Of a stretch of DNA of 64,000 nucleotides, positions 55,963 to 64,000 are shown piece by piece. The notes beneath the pieces are model-generated. The model saw nothing but the letters and a program-made list of their open reading frames with translations. It did no database searches and had not been told where the DNA came from. Made by a program: the position numbers and the translations under genes. Position 1 is the first letter of the stretch. Each line of letters opens with the position of its first letter. The stretch lies in the NCBI GenBank assembly GCA_015956445.1, contig WIUZ02000009.1, forward strand, positions 434,001 to 498,000, written 5' to 3'. Source of the DNA: Thelephora terrestris (taxonomy: Eukaryota > Basidiomycota > Agaricomycetes > Thelephorales > Thelephoraceae).

Positions 55963-56866
55963 TCAGACAAGAACAAACGGGTCGATATCACACGAACAGT
56001 TCTGAGGGAGGGGGCAACGATGAGCGAAGTGGTGAGGGTTGTGAATACTTTCAGGACAATAAGACCACACTCGCGTCACCGGATCCTGCCAACACTCCCT
56101 ACACCCCAACACATCATGAGATAAGCTATCATACATCTCTCGCCGCACGTCCGACAAGGCCTCGCTCACTAATGCGAACCCATAGCGGTCTTGGAGACCC
56201 GCCACCTCCACCTTCAACTTCATCCTCACCTGACGTGACTTGTCGGAGGGACGACAACGTTGACCAGAACGAGTCATCGGACTCTTGCGGGTCTTCTTCC
56301 TCTGGGACCTCTCCACCATCTGGCGAACTGGGGCAGGACTCCAGGGAGGGGATGGAGGGAGAGGAACGCCCTGATCCTGGCGGTGGTGAAGGGACGACTG
56401 GGGACTTGCAAGGGGGGTCGGTGCAATAAGTCCCGTGACACTGGTGTCCGAAATATCGGAAGAGAGACGCCTGGAAAGGTCCCCAATGTTCCAAAGCAAA
56501 GTGAGAGAAGTCTTCATTCAAGCTGTTCATGATGACGTACATGAGGTCCACCCGCTTCTCCAATTTCGCAATCCTGTCCTCCCTATCCCTCTCCATGGCG
56601 TCCAACAACTGGACGGCTCCAGGGTGGAAGGCTTGAACCACAGGCCCAGACAACCTAGGGTCGTCGAAGCCAGCTTGCTCCCAGAACTCGGCGGGAGCAT
56701 CGTGAGCGGTGAGGAAGTTGACGGCGACTTGATTATCGTGAGCGATGTTGGCAGGCGTGTCGTACAAATGTTGCTCCACATCGTAGGGAGCGTCCGTCTC
56801 AAAGGATGGAGTAAAGGGGACGGCGGCAGCGTTGAGAACAACGTTGTTGGCGGTGAAAGCAGACAT
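55963..56866 (-). CDS. B protein, copy 4, 277 aa, unknown function
   Basis: Exon 1 56866-56541, intron 56540-56471 (70 nt, GTACGT to TTTCCAG), exon 2 56470-55963. Same domain order as copies 2 and 3. Start MSAFTANNVVLNAAAVPF follows a TATTTAAG-type box on the minus strand near 56960. Confidence 0.75.
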
Positions 56867-57390
56867 GATAATAGCAGATGTTTTAGAGGAGAAAGTGGTG
56901 GTTGATTGGTGGGAGTGGAAAGAGGCGATGGAGGGAACGATCATTAATCTCCCTGACTTAAATACCTCCTGACTCCAAAGCAGACCAGAAAGGAAAACAA
57001 TAACCATTAATCCATGAAAGTCCGAATTAGGATAAACAAACCCTTAACCCTGATCGCGACCCCATCAAACCCCGAGAAATCCCCATTGATCACGAGAAAT
57101 CCCCATTGATCATGGGAAATCCCCAACACGCTTCTATTGCTACCATTGATCCAGAGAAATCCCCATCGGACACGAGAAATCCCCACCATGCTTCTATTGC
57201 TACCACGAAACACGAGAAATCCCCGAATGCTTTCATCGACTCATGCCCCTATTGTTCCCGCACGAGTAATTACTACCTGTCGTCCTAAGTCCCCTCATTC
57301 TGACTCATCCACCCTACCCTAAACTACGCACAGACCATGTTGACTCTTGTTTGACTCGTTGTAAAATAATGACTCCTGTAGAGGGTTGGG

Positions 57391-57400
57391 TATATAAGGA
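57391..57400 (+). promoter_or_regulatory. TATA box of the A gene, copy 4
   Basis: TATATAAGGA, conserved in place before each A gene, followed by a CT-rich leader and a 49-nt 5'-UTR intron at 57471-57519 (GTAAGC donor, CTAAC branch motif, TTTTAG acceptor). Confidence 0.6.
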
Positions 57401-57540
57401 AGAGCGTCCGCTCCTTCTTTTCCCCATTCTCAATCTCTTCTGTACTCCTCTACTCATAACCTGAATACAAGTAAGCTGAGGAATCCTCCTCACGTCTTGC
57501 CTTTTCTAACTCATTTTAGCAGGAATCCTCCTGCTAGTGT

Positions 57541-58164
57541 ATGTTCAACGCCCCTAACCCCTTCCCATCTACAAGTCCCGTTCAGCGGCCAGTTGTCCCA
57601 GACGCTAGGAGATCTATCTGGGAGTATAAGCTCATCAGAAGTCTTCAAGTAAACCGAACTGCCGGTTTACTCACCCATTTCCCTTACTATCGTCCCTTTG
57701 CAGCTCTCGACGCCGGAGTCACTACTCCCCCTTTCTTGCTAGGCGCAGACCATCAGTTCCTTTGGAACTCAGACCTCACTGAGAGTGTCCTAGCAACCGT
57801 CTACTTTTGCGTTAGCCCCGCCTTTTATTTCCCGTCTCCCAAAGTTCACTTAACCACCAACGTTCACACTCACTGCCCTGCTCTCATCGTCCTTTGGTGG
57901 GACATCCCTACTGAACTACCTTATTCGATTATAGAATATCTCGTTCACTTCGAACAACTCAGCGGTCAAGATTTCGAACCGTTCGTTCAGCAACTAAACC
58001 AGTTTTGCCAAGACTATAACTCGCCCGTCCACCCTTATCAGACAGAGTCGCCACTCTCTCTTGATATCCCTCCTCCTCTCACCTCTACGCCCGGAACCCC
58101 TTTCAAAACTCGACCCGACACCCCGCACCCCTCCGCTAATCCTCTAGCGCCCCACAAACAGTAA
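57541..58164 (+). CDS. A protein, copy 4, 207 aa, unknown function
   Basis: Starts MFNAPNPFPSTSPVQRPVVP, 22 bases after a 5'-UTR intron. Blocks IWEYKLIRSLQVNRTAG, FLLGADHQFLW, TESVLATVYFCVSPAF, CPALIVLWWDIPTELPYS, QDFEPFVQQLNQF, and a Pro-rich tail. Open in all four copies at the same 207-aa length, which argues for a functional protein. Confidence 0.8.
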   Translation: MFNAPNPFPSTSPVQRPVVPDARRSIWEYKLIRSLQVNRTAGLLTHFPYYRPFAALDAGVTTPPFLLGADHQFLWNSDLTESVLATVYFCVSPAFYFPSPKVHLTTNVHTHCPALIVLWWDIPTELPYSIIEYLVHFEQLSGQDFEPFVQQLNQFCQDYNSPVHPYQTESPLSLDIPPPLTSTPGTPFKTRPDTPHPSANPLAPHKQ

Positions 58165-58189
58165 GCAGGCCTACAACCCTGACAAGAAC

Positions 58190-59620
58190 CCTAGGGTTCC
58201 AATACATGTTGTCAATGTCTTCCCGGAGGATTTAATCAAAAAATTATTAAAGGAAGCTCAAAACTGTCAACCCACAACTCAGAATCCTCCCCTCCCCTTC
58301 TACAAACACCTTTCACTCCCTCATCAATTCTAATAACAAACACCTATACCTCGCTGGGTTTCGTGTCTCCAAATACACTGCGGTCTACATCTCAGACTGC
58401 TTCCCACTGGCCTTAATCTTTGCATGTTTCATTTTGTTGGCAATCATTGCTGACAAGATCTAACAGCCTTATATCCTCACCTTCCTTTTTTTAATTCTCC
58501 CCATTCCCTTTTATCACCAACCCACCTTCACCAACAGCCCAGAAACACTGACAACAGGAGCTGGCCAACTGGACAACCACAGCATGTAGGAGTCCCGAAG
58601 AAGACACATCAACAACCTTGTCGCATGCATCCTCAACACTGTAAGGCTAGGGAGCCTGCAATGTTATCAATCTATATGACCTGCTCTCTCCCAAACAACC
58701 GCATGGACAAAGATCCACCACTGGCAGCAAGATTCCCTCTCTCCTTCACTTTCTATGCAACTCCCAAACTTGAGTGATATCAACACTGAACCACCTGCCC
58801 CTGACTGAGGGACTGGCAGGACATACAGGAGTTGCTCGATGTCCTACTCATTCCCGCATCTTAATCCTCACCCTTTGCCTCCTTCCCTTCATGAAGCGCA
58901 CCCCAAATTTTTTCCCCACCCCAGCCTCCTTTGCGGAGCACATGCCAGGACCAGTTCCCACTTTCCCTCATATGCCTCCCTCTCCATATTTATGTAGCTC
59001 TAAACCCCGAATTCAGTAGATACATGAACCTTCTCTATTTCTTTCCTGCCCCACACAGCCATTTGGGATGTCAGTCTTGTAGGAGTTGGTATTATTTAGT
59101 TTTTTACCATGTGTTCTGTCCATACGGACAAGTGGTAGGTCAGGAGTTGCTGTAGCACGTTAAATCAGAAATAAATAAACAAAAAATAAATAAACCATGT
59201 ATTTCAGAGGGCCCTCCATGCCTCTCCCCCCCTTGAAGAATTGCAGAGAAACAGCCCAATCCAACAACTTGACCCAGATTACTGGATGCGCTGGTCCCAG
59301 GGATGTCTCCTGCTGCTTGTCTCATATTTTGGGACAATTGTGAGTTTTTCCATCTACCATTCTGAACACTTTTGACCACTTGGGCCTTAGGTTAGAATAT
59401 ACTACAAAGAGTGGAAGTCTGGCAAGTTTTCCAAGATCAAGTTGACCAGTGATAACTACAAGAACCTATTCTACGATGTTCGTAACCGCATAGAATGCGA
59501 CTGGGAGGACACAACCCATAACAATGGCACTAGATTTCACTTCCACAAATGAATAAGGTTGAGCACCATGGTCCTGGTTTAGACTGTCTTTGTTTCCTTT
59601 TCACACATATTTCATTCAGA
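58190..59620 (+). other. Decayed region without a supported gene
   Basis: Immediately right of A/B#4 a plus-strand frame reads VPIHVVNVFPEDLIKKLLKE and soon stops. At 59390-59551 another short frame reads YYKEWKSGKFSKIKLTSDNY and ends at a stop. Neither is recognised. The rest is CT-rich DNA. Confidence 0.3.
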
Positions 59621-59639
59621 CCTTGCACCCTGTGTTTCA

Positions 59640-59831
59640 AATTTTTTGTACCTAAACAAGTAGACCTGATTATTTGGGAAAATTCTGAATGTTTTTAGCT
59701 TAAACATTTTGATTCCATTTCCAGGGATCATTTAAAAAATTTCCCATTTGTAGTTGGCAGGAAAATTGTGAGAAAAGTATACCTGGTCTCACAATTTTTC
59801 CAATGTGTAATAACTTGATTTGCCCCCAGTG
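59640..59831. mobile_element. CACTG element relic, right end only
   Basis: GATTTGCCCCCAGTG at 59817-59831 is the characteristic right end; upstream AAATTTTCC/GGAAAATTGTGAG motifs suggest a decayed foldback arm. The left end is not found and the start given is approximate. Confidence 0.4.
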
Positions 59832-60343
59832 GAGCCAACTTTTTGGTGAGGTAAATCAACATTGGCCATAGTATGGATGGCTGTCGCAAGTTCAAAGTGC
59901 CATCTTTTTTGTTGCAATTGAGATGGCAACAGACTTAAGAGTAGTAATTTTGATTGTTGACATTTCCTGGGGAGCCTTGATAAGATCAATATGAAGATTT
60001 CTGTGACATCTGTGGACCACTGAGGGAGTGCACCTAATTACATAATTCTTTAAATAATAAATTGAAGCGGCTTCAATCTGAGATCACAAAGTGGGCAATT
60101 ATATCTCCCTCTTCCCAATGCAAAGACTCAGATCAAGCATGGTCTTCTTGAAATTTTAAAATGTCTCAAGGACCTCTACAATATTGTGCAAGATGTCAGT
60201 GCTAAAATTGTGGAGCTGGGACAGATACCATAGGTTGAGGAGGGCATGAATCCAGGTGGACAGTCTGCAATTAATTCAAGGATATACTTTTGGATGTCTC
60301 AATGTTTGCAGCCAGTTGACTGCTTTAACAAGGAGATGCCAGA

Positions 60344-60780
60344 CACTGGGAGCAGATCCCTGCTTACCCAGCAGGCAAATCAAGAGTTTTTCAAGAGATT
60401 TTAAACAATTTACTCAGAATTTACCCAGTGGGTCGATTGTGAGAAAATTCAAAACTTACCCACCACTTTGCCCACACTTTGATTGGTGGGTAAGTTTTAA
60501 AATTGTTCTCAAAAAAACTCATCAACTTGGCCGTGACATACTTCTTTGACAAGATTCAAAAAGTCACAAATTGCTAAAAATTTCCCCACTCTATTTTATG
60601 AGCCACACATCAATATTTCTTCCAGAAACAACTGAGTGATTTGCCCACAACATGCTCAATCATATCCACAGAGGATTTGTTGAGAGTTTGCCATAAATTT
60701 GAGAAAATTGAGAGTTTGTTGTAATTAAATCAAAGAGGACCTAGTGGGTATGTTACAGAGTATATGATGGGGTGTTTGGT
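60344..60780. mobile_element. CACTG element relic, subfamily d, left part
   Basis: CACTGGGAGCAGATCCCTGC and the following 400 bp match 36309-36700 with many differences. The right end is missing. Confidence 0.75.
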
Positions 60781-60859
60781 TGTTTTTTGCCTCTTATTCC
60801 CATTGTGTCCTAGGTCAGTCAGGGAGGCCACACATTTCTTCTGGGTTGCTGGTTCCAAG

Positions 60860-62490
60860 GGTTATAATGTTAAAAGAAAGTGATGAGTAACTGGTGCAGC
60901 CAGAGGTTGTGGAATATGGGAAGGGAATGTTGGGTTTAAAACAAGTGCTGCAGTGGGTGGTGTGGTAGCTCCAGCTGTCTGGCCTGAATGGTCACTGGAT
61001 TGCTGGTGGGTTGAATCGCTGACAATGTCAACAAGAACATTTGTGGAACTCTCTGCAAAATTCCATTGCAGTTCTTCATGTATAAAGGGCCACATCTGTT
61101 AAATACCTGTGTGGTATGTTGCACTCTGGATTTCATTAAGCAGTGATTTGATGAGTCCATCACTAGAATCACCATGTGAAGGGGAGGCCAGTCTACAGGC
61201 AAGTTGTTGCTTTGTCCTGAGTGGAACCAGGGGATGTCCTCTGCTCCCAGCCCAATCACGTCATGATACTGCTCACACTACTCACAGACGTCTAAGAGAT
61301 GATGGGAAGTCATCCCCTACAGGATGCCATGCTCATGGGCATAGACCGTATCTGCAATTTTCGACGAATGGGCAGAGATGAGATCGCCAATGTTGTTGCC
61401 ACAAGGGACTCAAAATTCTTCAAAATACTTGTGTTGGAAAGCAATGATGAAGTGTCGGAGGGGGTTGAGACCAAAGGAGACACCAATGTGCTGTCCAGTC
61501 ACTTCTTGCAGGACATTCTAGAACTGTGCTGAAGTCATCCTCTGTCCGTGCTTGAAATAAAGGTCAAGACTGTAGTTTTTGACTTCTGTGGGTCCATCAA
61601 AGACTTCTGCTATAGCCTGTTCCAGCAGCCGTACCACCAGGAGGTAATAGCTGATGAGTTCTGTAAGAACCTGGAGGTGAAAACAGACATGGAATGCATC
61701 AAGGCCACTGGCATGGGTAGTCTTGGTGTGTCTTCAAACTGTCAGCAGGCGTCCAAAGTTGAGATTGAATGTTCTAGGTTTTAAACCATTGAATACCTGG
61801 TCTTCCATTTGCTCTATTCCACAACAGAGTGGGCCTGCACCAATGTGGAGCAATGTAGTGATGAGGCCAACAATTCATGCAAGCTTGCACATGAAGTCAT
61901 GACAAGCACATTTTTTCTACCTGAGGTTCCCCAGCTTTAACCTCTGCAAGCCTAAATGTCTTTCCAGAAGCCATGTTTTAAAATAGTGCATGTTTTTGGG
62001 GTACAGTGTGAGCATGGCAGATCCAAGAGTCCCCATGGGTGGTGGAAGTGAGATCATTTACAAAGTTTTTAGGAATATGGTATTTGATTAGTTGCCCACC
62101 AGAAAATGAGTACAGCCTCGACCTCAAAGCCATGGCCATTTACCTCACTCCACTGGTCAACTTGTGGATTTTTAGGCTGGGAATTGGAATTGAACAATTG
62201 ACACCTCGGGGTTCCAGGTGATTGATGGGGCTACAATCTGGTTGCAGGCCAAGGTCAACACAAATTGCTGCAACTGCCACACATTATCAAAGACAGAAAG
62301 TGTTTTGTCTTCAAGGTGCTCAGGGCAATGTGTTTGAAGCCAGCTGTCATAAATTTTGAGAAGAATTCACAATGAGATTAGTCAAACTGGCATACTTTAA
62401 CATTGTACAGGTCTCTCCCCTGGAAACAAGGCAAGCCTGGTACATGGCTGTGGCTCAAAGCAAGAATTGCCAATTCGTAGGAGAGAAGTC
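60860..62490 (-). pseudogene. Helicase-associated C-terminal region, relic
   Basis: Minus-strand blocks in several frames: LTELISYYLLVVRLLEQAI (61680-61620), VTGQHIGVSFGLNPLRHFII (61500-61440), IGDLISAHSSKIADTVYAHE (61400-61330) and VIGLGAEDIPWFHSGQS (61260-61210). These resemble the recombinase-like tail found at the C-terminus of RecQ/DEAD-type helicase proteins expanded in Agaricomycetes (recalled). No helicase motifs are present and stops interrupt the blocks, so it is a fragment. Confidence 0.4.
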
Positions 62491-62497
62491 ACGGAGG

Positions 62498-62611
62498 GAG
62501 GAGTCACAAACACGTGACATTTTGAGGAAAATCACACAGGTCATTCAAGAGATTTGTATCATTTGTAGTAGTAATAATACAAAGAAAGCTAAAGAAACTA
62601 AACAGAGATAA
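62498..62611 (-). mobile_element. A/B element 3'-end relic
   Basis: GTCACAAACACGTGACATTTTGAGGAAAATCACACAGGT and the following bases to AATAATACAAAG match the inverted 3' end of A/B#1 (41440-41510). No A or B gene remains. Confidence 0.55.
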
Positions 62612-63395
62612 AAGGATTTACTTCGCACATCAGCAAAATCTCCTCCTGCGACACAATGTCACCTGAGGGATACTTAGCCCGGGTAGCAAATATTTTGGGT
62701 GTCTTCATCTGAAAAAAAAACATGTCTTCCTTTGTTGCTCAGAAATATTGCCATGGCTACGCAATTGTTACCCAATGCCATGTCTCTTACGTTAGCAATA
62801 CCTACCCAGATGTTGGTTCTGTTATGTTTTATGAAATGTCACTTTCTTTTCTTTGGCAGCCAGAATGGGAGAAAGAAGCAATTTATTAATTAACAATTAA
62901 AAAGTTGCCAGTAAGGTAAAGAACACAACGATGAGGGACACAACAACTTGTGGCTACAAAGCATAAGGTAACTACTTGTAGTGTAGAAGAATAAAATGAG
63001 GCCTCCAGGGCACACTTCCCTCAACTCATCCGCACAAACTTCTTCCAGTTGCAGGGGAGTTTTGAGTAGCTCCACCTTGGATGGTAGATGATCCTCAGAG
63101 GAGGGATGGATTTGGTTGGAAAGGCTGAAGGAAGGGGGAACAATGTTGTCCTCCTCATGATCAAAAAGTTCCAAGATGTGTCAGAATAGGAGGATTTTTC
63201 TTCCCAGTCCTTGTCCTCTTTTGTGGCTCTATTGCGAGGACCTCCTGTTTCGGTAAATGGGAGGGAGGGGCCGTCAACAGCCATACTGTCTTTGCCCTCC
63301 CTCTCACTGTAATTTCTGTCTTCCTTGTATCTCTCGCCATCCTCCATTTCAAAGTCTTCAATTGGGAGTCCAGATCCTATAAGAGATGATGCAGT
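62612..63395. other. No supported gene
   Basis: Two overlapping minus-strand frames (62890-63347) are charged and Ser/Pro-rich without a domain. Nothing else is visible. Confidence 0.3.
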
Positions 63396-63580
63396 TTGTG
63401 GAAATTCAGTATGTGCTCAGCATGTTTGCAGTTCACTGGGTCATGTGACCACAGTTCACCCATTTAGTAAACCTTGGAAAATTTCACAATTTATTGAACA
63501 AATTTACCAGCAATTTACTGAGCCACTTGCCCAATCAGTATGTTTCCAATTTGCTGAGTGGTTTGATCACAGTTTACTTG

Positions 63581-64000
63581 ACTCAGTAAACTGGAAAAAA
63601 ACCAAGCTTGTTTACTGACGACGTCCCTGATTGTTCAATTTGAAAAATAACTGTAAATTTACCTGGGCGTGTCATTGTCAGTAAACTACAAGTTTTATTT
63701 CAGTAAATTGCAAATACATGTCAGGTAAACTGGGAAAACACGTGACAATTTGATTGTGGTTTACTGGACTCTGTCAGTAAACCAGTTGAGTTTTTTTTTT
63801 AATTAACTGAGTCCAGTAAACCACAATCAAATTGTCACGTGTTTTCCCAGTTTACCTGACATGTATTTGCAATTTACTGAAATAAAACTTGTAGTTTACT
63901 GACAATGACACGCCCAGGTAAATTTACAGTTATTTTTCAAATTGAACAATCAGGGACGTCGTCAGTAAACAAGCTTGGTTTTTTTCCAGTTTACTGAGTC
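63581..64000. repeat. Long perfect palindrome reaching the window edge
   Basis: The arm 63581-63790 beginning GACTCAGTAAACTGG is mirrored from about 63800 to 64000, with a T-rich centre. The sequence from about 63400 (TCATGTGACCACAG, repeated CAGTAAAC) looks like the outer part of the same foldback, so the element continues beyond the window. Confidence 0.9.

Larger units (their letters stand above)
55858..58184 (-). mobile_element. TGTCA element A/B#4 (5-bp TSD AGAAC), complete, inverted
   Basis: 2327 bp, from TGTCACGAACGCGTGACA to CTACAACCCTGACA, flanked by AGAAC at 55853-55857 and 58185-58189. Opposite orientation to A/B#2 and #3. Both genes open. Confidence 0.95.

Overview
The window looks like a transposon-dense, gene-poor stretch of a basidiomycete (Agaricomycete-type) genome. 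Evidence: short GT-AG introns of about 50-95 nt, a CxC/KDZ-type transposon gene, a DIRS-type tyrosine-recombinase retroelement, an Agaricomycete transposon-protein family with the GDDVSGN / [12 protein letters not shown] signatures, and degenerate CCTAA(A) telomere-like arrays. I see no housekeeping gene, rRNA or tRNA. Nearly everything is a mobile element or a gene cut by one.

Four groups of elements can be defined from their ends and target-site duplications (TSDs). (1) Nine elements of 2.2-3.4 kb native length begin TGTCAG and end TGACA (or the reverse), each with an exact 5-bp TSD: four two-gene 'A/B' elements, three 'C' elements and two 'D' elements. They carry intron-containing genes of no family I recognise, no transposase, no reverse transcriptase and no internal direct repeats. 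(2) CACTGGGGGCA-ended non-autonomous elements with 3-bp TSDs (CACTA-like), in about six sequence subfamilies. (3) TTCAGC-ended long foldback elements with 3-bp TSDs, built from a 35-bp minisatellite and telomere-like arrays. (4) One 4.67-kb near-perfect palindrome with a 10-bp TSD (Mutator-like).

Layout: 1-2.9 kb, low-complexity DNA with an 18-bp tandem repeat. 2.97-6.18 kb, foldback TF1. 6.4-12.0 kb, fossil DIRS-like retroelement (minus strand) carrying a CACTG element. 12.0-13.3 kb, short repeats including a 10-bp-phased TTCCA array. 13.3-21.2 kb, a transposon-type zinc-finger gene (minus) split by the 4.67-kb palindrome. 21.3-26.0 kb, an unknown plus-strand gene split by element D#1. 26.7-35.8 kb, a CxC/KDZ-type gene (minus) split by foldback TF2, which contains D#2, which contains a solo-LTR-like insert, a CACTG element and C#3. 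36.3-48.0 kb, a CACTG element containing C#1 and C#2; C#1 contains A/B#1, which contains A/B#2. 48.2-51.3 kb, a gene with a possible RNase H1-type N-terminal domain, split by A/B#3. 51.3-55.3 kb, CACTG elements and the 3' end of a Tad-like LINE. 55.9-58.2 kb, A/B#4. 58.2-64 kb, decayed fragments, then a palindrome running off the window.

The most interesting system is the TGTCA/5-bp-TSD group. C and D proteins are paralogues (about 480-490 aa, five or six exons, intron positions shared, mid-protein coiled coil). A/B elements carry two divergent genes, A (207 aa) and B (277 aa after removal of a 70-nt intron). C and D also share an outward-facing TATA-like box about 450-475 bp from the TGTCAGGGCC end, which is LTR-like. 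They may therefore be very large solo LTRs with antisense cargo genes, or an undescribed class of integrase-mobilised DNA element. The sequence alone does not decide between these.
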